Origin: Flavobacterium bizetiae | GTDB lineage: Bacteria > Bacteroidota > Bacteroidia > Flavobacteriales > Flavobacteriaceae | Direction: 5' to 3' | Assembly (NCBI RefSeq): GCF_902804475.1 | Contig: NZ_CADCSU010000099.1 | Location: forward strand, 1-64,000 | Length of the DNA: 64,000 nt | In this document: one piece after another, positions 33,165 through 42,170 of the stretch | Position numbering within the stretch: position 1 is the first letter of the stretch | How the letters are laid out: every line of letters starts with the position of its first letter | Made by a program: the position numbers and the translations under genes | The notes under the pieces: generated by a model | What the model saw: the letters and a program-made list of their open reading frames with translations, nothing else | Databases searched by the model: none | What the model was told of the DNA's origin: nothing

Positions 33165-33569
33165 ATGAGCACAGCAACTAAACCAAAACATATTGGCAGA
33201 AATATTAGCCGAATAAGAGAGCTTCGCGGAATGAAACAAGAAGCGCTTGCACAAGCAATTGGTACAAACCAGCAATCTATTTCCGGAATTGAAGGCAGCG
33301 AAGAAGTTGATGCTAAAAAACTGCTAGAAATTGCAAAAGCACTTGGCGTTACTGTTGAAGCTATTGAAAACTTTTCGGAAGAATCTGTTTTTAATTTCTT
33401 TAATAACTTTTACGATAATAGCGCTAATAATGGTCAGGGAAATGGAAATACAAATCATAATGCTTGCACTTTCAATCCTCTTGATAAAGTTGTCGAGCTT
33501 TACGAACGTTTGGTTCAGGCTGAAAAAGATAAGGTTGAGTATTTAGAGAAGTTGATGAAATTGAAATAA
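33165..33569 (+). CDS. XRE-family HTH transcriptional regulator
   Basis: 134 residues. The N-terminal HTH_3 domain (about 10-68) reads IGRNISRIRELRGMKQEALAQAIGTNQQSISGIE, a classical Cro/CI helix-turn-helix. The C-terminal half is Asn-rich (SANNGQGNGNTNHN) and ends in a coiled-coil-like helix LVQAEKDKVEYLEKLMKL that may dimerise. It is divergent from the kinase-like gene and probably represses both. Terminator follows. Confidence 0.88.
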   Translation: MSTATKPKHIGRNISRIRELRGMKQEALAQAIGTNQQSISGIEGSEEVDAKKLLEIAKALGVTVEAIENFSEESVFNFFNNFYDNSANNGQGNGNTNHNACTFNPLDKVVELYERLVQAEKDKVEYLEKLMKLK

Positions 33570-33595
33570 GAGATTTTTCTTTTTATATAAAATTG

Positions 33596-33638
33596 AAAAA
33601 AGCGCAAAACTTTTTAAAGGGTTTGCGCTTTTTTTATT
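33596..33638. terminator. Bidirectional terminator
   Basis: AAAGCGCAAA and TTTGCGCTTT pair around a loop of about 11 bases with A/T runs on both sides, between the XRE gene and the convergent nucleotidyltransferase gene. Confidence 0.85.
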
Positions 33639-34692
33639 GGTATAATTCTTCTCTAATCTTAATTAAAGTTTGAATGACTTTTTCCTCATCCGGTTTTTCC
33701 GGAAGATTTGAAGTAATGTAATGACTTTCAATTGATGCAATTAAATTATCAGCCATTTCAAGCAAATCGTCGTATTCTTTGTTTCCAGCTTTTATATCTA
33801 ATAATTCATCACGATTAGGAACTCTAATATTTAATCTTCCGGTTGAAAGAATCTGCTCTGCAGTTTGTAAAAGACGAATCGTATGCATCATGTTTTTGCT
33901 GTCGTAATTTTTTCCGTGTTGCTGATTTGTATTGTAACGATCTTCGTTTCGTTTATCGATCCAATTCCAATATTCCGTGTATTCTTTGCAATATTTAGAA
34001 TATCCGTCTTGATTGCAGGATAAATAACCAATTACCTTTTCATTTTTAGGAATTGATGAAAGCGAAACTTCATTAGAGCTTTCCTTTTGAATAATTCCTT
34101 TGTAACCTAAACTATTATTATCGTCATAAAACAAAGCAAACATTCCTCTAGAATTAGGTAGATTCACCAAACCACATTGTTCTTGTTTCAAATTATTTTC
34201 TGCTAAAAAACTATTCGCTAAAACAGTTTCATAACCTTTTAAAACATAACAAAAATCCAAAAGGCTTTTCTTTTCCTTTGGCATTGGATTTACAATTTTC
34301 TTATTTAAACCTCTTGCCTTCTTGATCTGCGTTACGGCATAACCAGCAAAAGAATCTTTGCAGAGTTTTGAAAGAAAATCTTCTAGTTGCAAATGCTCCA
34401 TTAACGGATGTTTGTACAAAATACAATCTTCCGGCGAAGCCAAAATCTCTAATATATTCGGATTATTCTTAAGCAACAATTCTACAAAACGACCAATTTC
34501 ATAATACACCTCATCATTCGTCTCATTACTAATCTGCGGAATGTAATCTAACCCAAAGAATTTTTCTTTTGGCAGATAATAAACGCCTTTTATATCAGTA
34601 TCTGAAGTTGGCGTATTTAACCCAAAAGATTTACTTCCCGAAATAACTTCGAAAAGAATTAGGTTTTGAAATTTTAAATCTTGGATAGTCAT
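33634..34692 (-). CDS. RlaP-type nucleotidyltransferase (Pol beta fold), copy 1
   Basis: 352 residues. The Pol beta nucleotidyltransferase signature is GSKSFGLNTPTSDTDIKG, with GS (19-20) and the metal-binding D31-x-D33, followed by a helical region. The SPEDCILYKHP segment and the overall length fit the PF10127 (RlaP, 'RNA repair pathway DNA polymerase beta') family, which is recurrently linked with RNA ligases and RtcB. It probably adds nucleotides to RNA 3' ends. Its ATG overlaps the stop codon of the next RlaP gene (TAATG), so the two are translationally coupled. Confidence 0.8.
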   Translation of the reverse strand: MTIQDLKFQNLILFEVISGSKSFGLNTPTSDTDIKGVYYLPKEKFFGLDYIPQISNETNDEVYYEIGRFVELLLKNNPNILEILASPEDCILYKHPLMEHLQLEDFLSKLCKDSFAGYAVTQIKKARGLNKKIVNPMPKEKKSLLDFCYVLKGYETVLANSFLAENNLKQEQCGLVNLPNSRGMFALFYDDNNSLGYKGIIQKESSNEVSLSSIPKNEKVIGYLSCNQDGYSKYCKEYTEYWNWIDKRNEDRYNTNQQHGKNYDSKNMMHTIRLLQTAEQILSTGRLNIRVPNRDELLDIKAGNKEYDDLLEMADNLIASIESHYITSNLPEKPDEEKVIQTLIKIREELYQ

Positions 34693-35453
34693 TATTTTAT
34701 TATCATTTTTCTAAAAAACAAATCTAACTCTTCACTCAACTTCTTCCCGCTTCCTAGTTTACTCGCATTTTCCTGATTAAACTGTATCGTTTCCAATAAA
34801 AAATCAGTTATTAAAACTTGTTTTGGATGTAAATATTTTTCGTCTTGATTTGCTTTTATATTTTGTAACTCTATTATTTTCTCTTGTATGTTATGTGGCG
34901 CAATTGACAATAAATCAGCAAAAGCAACGGGTGGGAAAGTATTTCTTTCTATAATCCATTTTCCTGCTAATGCGGTGCGTAAAGCGTAGAAATAACTTTT
35001 TTGTTTTACTTCTTCCATTTCGCAAACTTCCATGAAATTTTTAGTTGTTCCTAAATAGTGGTGTAAAACTGCTATAGGCGAAAAACATTCTACAGCTAAC
35101 TCCTGCATTTGTTTTACAAAATCATCATTTGCATAATATACCACAGGCGAAAACAACCATTCGATCAAAGGTGCGTTAGATTTTGCTAATAATTTTACGG
35201 CTTTCCGTAAGTCCCAACCTGAACCGTCAAGATCGTCTTCCGTCATGAATTCGATTACATCTGGTTTTTCCCAAAGCGAGAAATAATACTCTGGTTTGTG
35301 TTTGTATATAAAACGAATATCATAATCGCTATCTGGAGAAGCAAATCCCCAGGCACGGCTTCCTGATTCTACAGCAAAAAGTATTTCTACATCTTTTTTC
35401 TGTTCTATTTGTTTTAATTTCTCAAGTATTTTTTCTTTCATGATTGGTTTCAA
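34692..35453 (-). CDS. RlaP-type nucleotidyltransferase (Pol beta fold), copy 2
   Basis: 253 residues, a shorter paralog of the downstream gene. The signature GSRAWGFASPDSDYDIR carries GS (31-32) and D43-x-D45, and SPVVYY marks the same secondary-structure position as in copy 1. Two coupled RlaP-type enzymes of different size suggest a division of labour or a heterodimer. First gene of the pair; Met5 (35441) is an alternative start. Proposed role: RNA 3'-end nucleotide addition before ligation. Confidence 0.8.
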   Translation of the reverse strand: MKPIMKEKILEKLKQIEQKKDVEILFAVESGSRAWGFASPDSDYDIRFIYKHKPEYYFSLWEKPDVIEFMTEDDLDGSGWDLRKAVKLLAKSNAPLIEWLFSPVVYYANDDFVKQMQELAVECFSPIAVLHHYLGTTKNFMEVCEMEEVKQKSYFYALRTALAGKWIIERNTFPPVAFADLLSIAPHNIQEKIIELQNIKANQDEKYLHPKQVLITDFLLETIQFNQENASKLGSGKKLSEELDLFFRKMIIK

Positions 35454-35580
35454 ATATATATAAACAAAAAGCCTTTAAGCTCAGTAAAAATACCTGAATT
35501 AAAAGCCTATTTTTTTTGCCGCTAAGGCGCTAAGATGCAAAGTTTTTTACTTTCAACTTTGTGTCTTTGCCCGTAAATAA

Positions 35581-36732
35581 TCAATAATCTTCATTATCAG
35601 GCAGAGCAGTTTTATTGCGTGTCGTTATTTCCCAATTCTCTTTTTGATATGGATTATCTATTTTATCAATTTGAACTAAAAACCTCAATTGCCCTTTGCG
35701 GTCGTCATCTTTATCAATTAAAACTCTAAATCCGTATCCTTTTATCTTTTCGATATATTCGTTGTCTAAAGGATTGTCCTGATAATAGCTTATTGCAACA
35801 TTAATTTCTTTTGAAAACTGAGTATTCTTAGCTAAAAATTCTAATAATTGTAAAGCAGTTTCTTTTTTAAATTCAGTATCATTTATTTTATCCGGTTCTA
35901 CTTTATAAAAAGTATTAAACTCTAATATTAAATTATCACAGCCACCTACACTTGCATTGATTAGAGTATCATTCTTTTCATATATCTCTTCGATAGTTTC
36001 GGTATAATTATGCATTTCGATACTTCTGGTACGTTTTTCTACTCCGGGAATATCATTAAAAATAGTTTTAGATTTCAATTTTGCCAATTTACATTTTGAC
36101 AAATATGATTCTTCGTATAGATTTCCATTCTTGTATATAAATGATAATGAAGCCGATTTTAAATTTTCTACCGAACTTGAATACGTTCTGAAATTTTGTG
36201 TAACCTTAATTTTAAATTTATTACCAACAAAATTTGCTTCGTCAATTATATTGTATGAAAAAGGAGCATATCCCAGAATACTATGGGATTCTTTTTCCTT
36301 AATTTCATCTTTCATGATGTAAAAAATAAAGTCATTGTTGGTGTTTGCATTTCCACCCAGCATTCCTTCAGATGATCTGAGAATTACATAATCTATGATT
36401 CCGTCATTATTAAAATCAGCTTTTTCATAAATCGAAAAAGAAACGGTATAAGGATCGCCATCATTTGCAAACGAAACGTAATAAGGAGATTCGGATATTT
36501 GCATTTCCTTATACTTTTGTTTGCCAATCTCTTCGTTTAAAAGTCTTTTCAAAAAATTGCCTTCAATTTCTGTAGGAATTATTTTTTCCTCTTCTGGTTC
36601 TACAGTAGAAACGGTGTCTTTGCTAGTCTTTTCATGAACTGCTTTTACTTCTTTTTTGCATGAAAATGCTAAGAGAATAAAGGCGAGAAAAATTATTTTT
36701 TTACTTTGAAAGCATATTGATTTACAAGTCAT
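35581..36732 (-). CDS. Lipoprotein with calcium-binding-like loop
   Basis: 383 residues with a lipoprotein signal ending FLAFILLAFSC, lipidated Cys at about residue 25. A DFNNDGIIDYVIL segment (near residue 108) resembles the D-x-D-x-D calcium loops of FG-GAP/dockerin-like modules. The rest is not recognised. Probably anchored to the inner or outer membrane facing the periplasm. It does not look related to the neighbouring RNA-repair genes. Confidence 0.7.
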   Translation of the reverse strand: MTCKSICFQSKKIIFLAFILLAFSCKKEVKAVHEKTSKDTVSTVEPEEEKIIPTEIEGNFLKRLLNEEIGKQKYKEMQISESPYYVSFANDGDPYTVSFSIYEKADFNNDGIIDYVILRSSEGMLGGNANTNNDFIFYIMKDEIKEKESHSILGYAPFSYNIIDEANFVGNKFKIKVTQNFRTYSSSVENLKSASLSFIYKNGNLYEESYLSKCKLAKLKSKTIFNDIPGVEKRTRSIEMHNYTETIEEIYEKNDTLINASVGGCDNLILEFNTFYKVEPDKINDTEFKKETALQLLEFLAKNTQFSKEINVAISYYQDNPLDNEYIEKIKGYGFRVLIDKDDDRKGQLRFLVQIDKIDNPYQKENWEITTRNKTALPDNEDY

Positions 36733-36885
36733 TAATCAATCTTATTTTGGGTTAAACTGCTAAAAATTAATTGGTTTTTCGGTATGTATTTTAGTTGTAA
36801 TATGACTTCAAATTAACAAATAAAAAACCACAAACTCACAAGATAAAATTGCAAATTTGTGGCAAAAACTAATTAAATTATAATT

Positions 36886-37683
36886 CTAAATCCCAAAAAA
36901 GCTTTTAGAATTTTGAGTAGTTTCTTCCGCAACTCTCTCTAGAGTAATTCCTTTAAACTGTGCAATTGTTCCGGCAACAAAAGGCAAAAAAGCGGGTTTG
37001 CAACGGCGTTCGTGATATTTCTTCAAAAGGCTGTTCGGGACATTTTTAGGAAGCATAAACGGCGCATCGGTTTCAATCATCATTAGGTCGAGCGGTGCGT
37101 ACTGAATGACTTCTTTTAAATGGCTGAAACGTTTAACATCTGAAATCGCTCCCGTAAAACCCAGATAAAATCCGTTATCGAGATAGGTTTTGGCTTCCTG
37201 CAAAGTTCCCGTAAAACAATGCACAACGGCTTTGGGTAATTGCGGTAAATAGTCTTTGGCGATATTCATAAAAGAATTAAAAGCGCTTCTTTCGTGCAAA
37301 AACAAAGGTTTCTGAAGTTCGATCGCCAATTCTAATTGGGCTTTATAGCATTCTTCCTGTTTGTTTCGGGGCGAAAAATCACGATCAAAATCGAGTCCGC
37401 ATTCGCCAATCGAAACGATTTGTTTCTGCTTTAGTAAATTTCGCAGTTTCGAAATGCTCTGCGCATCAAAACTCTTCGCATCATGCGGATGTATTCCTGC
37501 CGTTGCATACAGCACGCCCGGATATTGTTTTGCGATTTCTAATGACGCTTCGCTGTTTCGCACGCTTGTTCCCGTTAGGATCATTTGCGATACATCGGCG
37601 TCGATCGCGTCTTGTACGACATCGTCTATGTCGTTTTGGAATTGTTTATTTGTTAGGTTAATTCCTATGTCTATATATGTCAT
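36886..37683 (-). CDS. tatD: TatD-family metal-dependent hydrolase/DNase
   Basis: 265 residues. The sequence follows E. coli TatD closely: IDIGINLTNKQF at the N-terminus, TAGIHPHDA, GECGLDFDR, VHCFTGT and IETDAPFMLP, giving the full set of TIM-barrel metal ligands. TatD enzymes are Mg-dependent 3'-5' exonucleases acting on DNA and RNA. Located between the RlaP genes and rtcB on the same strand but separated from both by intergenic repeats. Confidence 0.92.
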   Translation of the reverse strand: MTYIDIGINLTNKQFQNDIDDVVQDAIDADVSQMILTGTSVRNSEASLEIAKQYPGVLYATAGIHPHDAKSFDAQSISKLRNLLKQKQIVSIGECGLDFDRDFSPRNKQEECYKAQLELAIELQKPLFLHERSAFNSFMNIAKDYLPQLPKAVVHCFTGTLQEAKTYLDNGFYLGFTGAISDVKRFSHLKEVIQYAPLDLMMIETDAPFMLPKNVPNSLLKKYHERRCKPAFLPFVAGTIAQFKGITLERVAEETTQNSKSFFGI

Positions 37684-38061
37684 TTTTTTTTAAGTTGCTA
37701 AGGTTCTGAGAGGCTAAGGGGCTAAGTTTTTTTCTCTTTGGAACCTAATTATAATTTATTTTTAATCTCGCAAAGTCGCAGAGTCGCAAAGTTTTTATTT
37801 TAGCCACAGATTAATAAGATTAATAGGATTATTTAAAAATCTGCTGAATCTGTAATCCCGATAGCTATCGGGAGCGTGAAAAAAATCTTTGCGACCTTCG
37901 CGTATCCCGATAGCTATCGGGATTGCGCTCTTTGCGGTTAAAATTACCACAAAACGTTAGACGCATTGCAGTGCGCCTCTATACTGAAAACCGCGACTGA
38001 GACTGATCACTAAAAACACCCCTCTATACTGAAAAACTGAGACTGAGACTGAAAACTAAAC
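37684..38061. repeat. Intergenic region made of dispersed repeats
   Basis: Holds two perfect CCCGATAGCTATCGGG palindromes (37857-37872, 37905-37920), a CGCAAAGTCGCAGAGTCGC string (37770-37788), a CGCATTGCAGTGCGCCTCT string (37963-37981), and CTGAGACTGA units up to the rtcB stop. No gene was seen. Confidence 0.65.
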
Positions 38062-39483
38062 TCAGTCCTCACGGCTCCCATCATCTGCCATTCTAACCAA
38101 TTTCGGGGTAAACTTCGCTACAACATCAACTAAATCCTGTTGCGCTTCCATTACCTGATTGATATCTTTATACGCCATTGGGGCTTCGTCCAGACCCGCA
38201 CCGATAAGCGTAACGCCATGATCTCTCAGGATCGATTTCATGTCGGTTGGTGTGATGTTTTTTATTGCTTGAGTTCTGCTCATTTGTCTTCCTGCTCCAT
38301 GCGAAGCCGAATTAATGGCGTTCTCCTCACCTTTTCCTCTCACCAAAAATCCCGGCGCGGTCATACTTCCCGGAATGATTCCCATAACGCCTTTTCCGGC
38401 TGGGGTTGCTCCTTTTCTATGCACGATCACTTCTTCGCCGTTCCAGATTTCTTTCCAGGCAAAATTATGGTGGTTTTCGACTTTGGCTAAAATCGTCGCA
38501 CCCAGAGCACGTTCCATTTTGTTATGGATAATCTCGTGACAAGCCGAAGCATAATCTCCAGCCAAATTCATCGCAAGCCAATATTCTTGTCCCATTTGTG
38601 AATTCATATCCAGATAGGCTAAGTTTTTGGCCACTTCCGGAAGTTTACAAACGTCTTTGGCAATTTTAGTATAATGTCCGGCAATGGTGGCTCCCATTCC
38701 GCGTGAACCAGAATGCGTTAACAAAGCGACGTATTTTCCTTTCGGGATATTCAAAACCGAATCGTCTTTTGCAAATTCCATGATTCCGAATTCCACAAAG
38801 TGATTTCCACCACCTGAAGATCCTAATTGCGACCAGGCCTTATCTTTCAAGTTCTTCACAAACGGATTCATATTAAAAGCATCGTTCTCCAAAACCGCAT
38901 GATCTGATTTGTATTGTCCATGAAATCCGTGACCTGCTCCAAAAATCGAATTGGCAATTAATTCTTTTTTGAAATTGGCTTCGTTTTCAAAGTAAAAATC
39001 TTCTGCAATATCATAAACTGACAATGCCATTCTACACCCAATATCAACTCCAACTCCATACGGAATAATGGCATTTTTTGTGGCTAAAACTCCGCCAATT
39101 GGTAATCCGTAACCTTGGTGCGCGTCTGGCATTAAAGCTCCCGCAACCGTAACAGGTAATTTCATGGCCACTTCCATTTGTTTTCTGGCTCCGTCTTCGA
39201 TATGATCTAATCCGTAAGCTGAATATGCATTCGGATTCTGATTTAAAGCGATGAAATCTTCTGGTTTTTCATTCGATTTTTCGATTAAAGCAATTGCCAG
39301 TTTGCTGAAGATTTTATCGTCGATATAATTCTCCGGAGTTTCTAAGACGTTTTTGAAATTTGTTATCATTTCGTCTCTTGTGAATCCGTGTCTTTTGCTG
39401 TTTATTCTTAAGGCAATCCCAATTGTTTTTCCTTCTGGGAGTCCTAATTCTAATATATCTGTACCGTTTATTTGTGTTTTCAT
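38062..39483 (-). CDS. rtcB: RNA-splicing ligase RtcB
   Basis: Joins RNA ends carrying 3'-phosphate or 2',3'-cyclic phosphate to 5'-hydroxyl, using GTP and Mn. The 473 residues contain the metal motifs MPDAHQGYGLPIGGV and GVGVDIGCRM, the HSGSRGMG segment, the NHHNFAWKE histidine, RKGATPAGKG, and SASHGAGRQMSR, whose histidine takes the GMP. The regulon box P2 (39506-39543) ends about 22 bases before the ATG, so the gene has its own promoter and a short leader. The RING/TerD gene lies 266 bases upstream on the same strand. There is no rtcA or archease gene. Confidence 0.96.
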   Translation of the reverse strand: MKTQINGTDILELGLPEGKTIGIALRINSKRHGFTRDEMITNFKNVLETPENYIDDKIFSKLAIALIEKSNEKPEDFIALNQNPNAYSAYGLDHIEDGARKQMEVAMKLPVTVAGALMPDAHQGYGLPIGGVLATKNAIIPYGVGVDIGCRMALSVYDIAEDFYFENEANFKKELIANSIFGAGHGFHGQYKSDHAVLENDAFNMNPFVKNLKDKAWSQLGSSGGGNHFVEFGIMEFAKDDSVLNIPKGKYVALLTHSGSRGMGATIAGHYTKIAKDVCKLPEVAKNLAYLDMNSQMGQEYWLAMNLAGDYASACHEIIHNKMERALGATILAKVENHHNFAWKEIWNGEEVIVHRKGATPAGKGVMGIIPGSMTAPGFLVRGKGEENAINSASHGAGRQMSRTQAIKNITPTDMKSILRDHGVTLIGAGLDEAPMAYKDINQVMEAQQDLVDVVAKFTPKLVRMADDGSRED

Positions 39484-39505
39484 TTGTTTTTGCTTTTTGA
39501 TAGTA

Positions 39506-39543
39506 CAAAGGTTGTTTTATACTGCGCAGTTATTTTGCGTAGG
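39506..39543 (-). promoter_or_regulatory. Regulon promoter P2 (rtcB)
   Basis: ACTGCGCAG-N5-TTGCGTAGG (39521-39543, a slightly degenerate copy of the inverted repeat) with AACCTTTG (39506-39513) ending 15 bases away on the minus strand. It lies directly in front of rtcB. Confidence 0.72.
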
Positions 39544-39549
39544 TTTTTT

Positions 39550-39749
39550 ATTTCTCGCAAAGTCGCAGAGTCGCAAAGTTTTTATTTTTTTTTAGCCACA
39601 GATTATGAGGATTAAAATGATTTCTTTTTCATTTTATGTCATCCTGAACGAAGGATCACATCCAATATTCCTTCAAAGAGAATCACCAAAGCAGTGCGCC
39701 TCTACAAAAACCTTAGAACCTCAGAAACTTAGTCCCTCAGAACCTTTCC
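39550..39749. repeat. Intergenic repeats between rtcB and the RING/TerD gene
   Basis: Contains a CGCAAAGTCGCAGAGTCGC string (39556-39574), TCATCCTGAACGAAGGATCAC (written in part: CCTGAACGAAGGATCA) and GCAGTGCGCCTCTAC (39692-39706), all dispersed repeat types. No terminator was seen. Confidence 0.5.
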
Positions 39750-41990
39750 TTAATCAATTAATAATTGCGTAACTGCCACGGCATTTATCGCCCATTTTGC
39801 ATCGTAAACCTCATCAGCATTTTGATCTTCGGTGATGGTTAAACCTTGAGCTTCCGCTTTAAGTTGTAACAAACTACCAATATTCAATTTGCTGCTTAAT
39901 TTTGCTAATAATGCCTGAACTCCTTTAAAATCCAAACCACCTACAACCTGACCTCCGAAAGTCATCTCTAACCAAACGATTTCTCTTTTGGCTACATTCA
40001 ACACTCCAAAAACCAAACCTTTGGCAACATTTTGCGTTACACGAACCTGATGATCTACACACGACGGATCGTATGCAACTCCAGATTTTTCCGAAATTTT
40101 CATCGGGTGTTTGCTGTTCATCCAACCTACAACAAGATTTGGCGTAATACTTCCGTTGCTATATGCATTGCAAGTAAAAGTTACAAATTTTGCTTTGGCT
40201 TTCGCTAATTCATCAATGTTGATGTTGATATATTCAGCCGTCCCCACTTTACTCGGAATGCTTCGGATATCACCGCTATGCTGACAACCTGTTGTGGTTA
40301 ATCGGCTGAAAGAACAAACATCAGCTTTATCTTCATAAGCGATATGACAGCTCAAATCCATATCTAAATGCTGTGCCGGCAAATCTTTACCCCATTGCAT
40401 AAACAATCGCACTTCGTTTCCTTCAATCGGGAAACGTGTTCCCATTAAAGCAACTGGCAAATCCTGAACGGTTTCGCTTCGATCTCCTATAGAAACTGGA
40501 ATGTTAAACAATTGCGGATCGATATAGATTGTTTTGTTGGTATTAGCAACTGCAGCAAATCGTTTTTTCATCGCCAAAAGACACAACGCTTCGATTTGAT
40601 TTTTCATCACCTCTAGTTGATCTTCATCGTACAAATTCAATAATGCATTTGGAGCAATTCGTTTGTTGGTTCCGCCTAAAGGTTTCACACTTCTTTGCAT
40701 GTTTTTATCAAAATAATTTTGAGCATACATATTCAATGTAAATACCAATCTTGCCGGAACTTTATCTATTATTTCTGTAAAATGTGCCACAGTTTCGTCT
40801 GCACCAAACCATAGCATGTTTGAGAATAACGAACGTGCAAACAATCCTGGACGTTGTTTTAATAAGGCGAATGTTTTATCGGCATCAAATTTTAATCTTG
40901 ACTTGTTTACTTTGCTTTGCCAAACATCATAGACTTGGTTGTAGAATACATCCATTAAAAAATTCAATTTCTCAAATCCTTTTCTTTTACTGTATTCTGC
41001 CAAACGCAACGCTCGGATAAAACGAACCCACATTCCTCTTTTTGGATGCATGGTTTCGCACATTGCTTCAACTTCCATATCCATATTGTTCAACCAGTTT
41101 GCCACCATTAAACATTCTTTTCGGGAATATTTTAGTTTCAAATCATTTGTTGATGCAATTCTGGCCTGAACGCTTGTATCTAAAACATTGTATAAATGCT
41201 GAGCATTTTTTGATGTTCTTTTGATAATTGTTTTTGGCTCGATAATCTGAAGCATTCCTGTGTTTTTATACCATAAATATCGTAAGATATCGGTTGGTGT
41301 TTTCAAAAACTGAGACGCTTCGGCTTCTTTACCGTTTTCGATCAAAAGATCAATTACAAGCATTAAAGTTTCCTTCATTGCAACATCCGTTTTTGGTAAA
41401 GGCAAATTTTTCATCACCATTTTCAAACTATCTACTTGCGTAGCGTCTAAAGCGGTTTTAGATTGCAATAACGATATATAGAAATCATTTAAATCTTTTT
41501 CTGACCACAATTCAAGAACTTTCAATTTACCTCTTTGTCCGAATTTTTCGATTTTCCAGAATTCAAAAGGAGTTCCGCAGAATGGACAACCATTGTATCT
41601 TTCTAACGGAAAAGTATTATCTGGGATAATATGTCCGCATTGCAAAGTCGTTCCGCTTTTTATATTCAAAACATTCCAAAAATACGTGACAACATGATCT
41701 AAAACAGATTCTCCTGTTGGTACATTCCATTCTTTTACCAATGGTGTCCAATTTTTATCTGTTCCTAAAACTTCTCTCAAAACTTCTAAAACTTCAACTT
41801 TATAATTTGGGTTCACATTGTTTAAAGCATGTAATAATGATTCAGAAAATGTAAATCCAAGTTTTGAAACATTGGCTAACAAAACTGAAGTTGTTCCTGA
41901 TAAATTTTTAACGTCATTCGTAATCATTTCTGATGGAATGAAAATAGCATTTTGACGTAAACTGATTTTTAATAATTCTTTTGTTTTCAT
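39750..41990 (-). CDS. RING-finger/TerD-like protein linked to RtcB (MXAN_6230/SCO0854-like)
   Basis: 746 residues. A RING-like zinc site is seen in LQCGHIIP (C118, H120) and NGCPFCGTPF (C135, C138). A long alpha-helical part (about 155-500) follows. A TerD-like beta domain (about 505-670) contains LDMDLSCHI and the TerD hallmark HSGD (571-574). I believe this is the 'MXAN_6230/SCO0854 family RING domain' group (from memory, not searched). The helical part recalls HEAT/TROVE-type RNA-binding scaffolds, but I see no TROVE-specific motif or VWA MIDAS. Its leader contains the tRNA-like array and two regulon promoters, which ties it to RNA repair. Confidence 0.7.
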   Translation of the reverse strand: MKTKELLKISLRQNAIFIPSEMITNDVKNLSGTTSVLLANVSKLGFTFSESLLHALNNVNPNYKVEVLEVLREVLGTDKNWTPLVKEWNVPTGESVLDHVVTYFWNVLNIKSGTTLQCGHIIPDNTFPLERYNGCPFCGTPFEFWKIEKFGQRGKLKVLELWSEKDLNDFYISLLQSKTALDATQVDSLKMVMKNLPLPKTDVAMKETLMLVIDLLIENGKEAEASQFLKTPTDILRYLWYKNTGMLQIIEPKTIIKRTSKNAQHLYNVLDTSVQARIASTNDLKLKYSRKECLMVANWLNNMDMEVEAMCETMHPKRGMWVRFIRALRLAEYSKRKGFEKLNFLMDVFYNQVYDVWQSKVNKSRLKFDADKTFALLKQRPGLFARSLFSNMLWFGADETVAHFTEIIDKVPARLVFTLNMYAQNYFDKNMQRSVKPLGGTNKRIAPNALLNLYDEDQLEVMKNQIEALCLLAMKKRFAAVANTNKTIYIDPQLFNIPVSIGDRSETVQDLPVALMGTRFPIEGNEVRLFMQWGKDLPAQHLDMDLSCHIAYEDKADVCSFSRLTTTGCQHSGDIRSIPSKVGTAEYININIDELAKAKAKFVTFTCNAYSNGSITPNLVVGWMNSKHPMKISEKSGVAYDPSCVDHQVRVTQNVAKGLVFGVLNVAKREIVWLEMTFGGQVVGGLDFKGVQALLAKLSSKLNIGSLLQLKAEAQGLTITEDQNADEVYDAKWAINAVAVTQLLID

Positions 41991-42019
41991 TTTTTTTAAT
42001 TTTTAAAATTTAGATAATT
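41991..42019. other. Short AT-rich spacer before the RING/TerD start
   Basis: About 30 bases of T/A-rich sequence separate the tRNA-like array from the ATG at 41990, so the array is in the leader of that gene. Confidence 0.5.
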
Positions 42020-42063
42020 GCGTTTCTGAGTTCTACCTAAAAGATTTTTGAAGTAAGAAACAC
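42020..42063 (-). ncRNA. tRNA-array element 5: stem-loop RNA
   Basis: On the minus strand GTGTTTCT pairs with AGAAACGC (8 bp, one G-T) around TACTTC and a 22-nt loop. The 5' arm is the variable N7 of repeat copy 42050-42069. No T arm. Confidence 0.5.
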
Positions 42064-42087
42064 TTGACCTTAAATTTGAGTGTAATG

Positions 42088-42142
42088 AATTAGCTGTTTC
42101 AAAGTGACAGTTTGGTGGGTTCCCCCAAGAAGTAAGCTAATT
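42088..42142 (-). ncRNA. tRNA-array element 4: three-way stem RNA
   Basis: On the minus strand AATTAG(CT) pairs with (AG)CTAATT and encloses TACTTC, the hairpin TTGG-GGG-AA-CCCA-CCAA, and the hairpin CTGT-CACTTTGAA-ACAG. The layout resembles an acceptor stem with two arms and no anticodon arm. Confidence 0.5.
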
Positions 42143-42170
42143 TTGACCCTCTTTTTTATTAATGATGATT

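Noticed and set aside
39750-41990. Assignment of this protein as a TROVE/Ro60 (Rsr) protein
   Set aside because: The RtcB context invites it, but I see a RING-like zinc site and a TerD-like HSGD motif, and no VWA MIDAS or TROVE signature.
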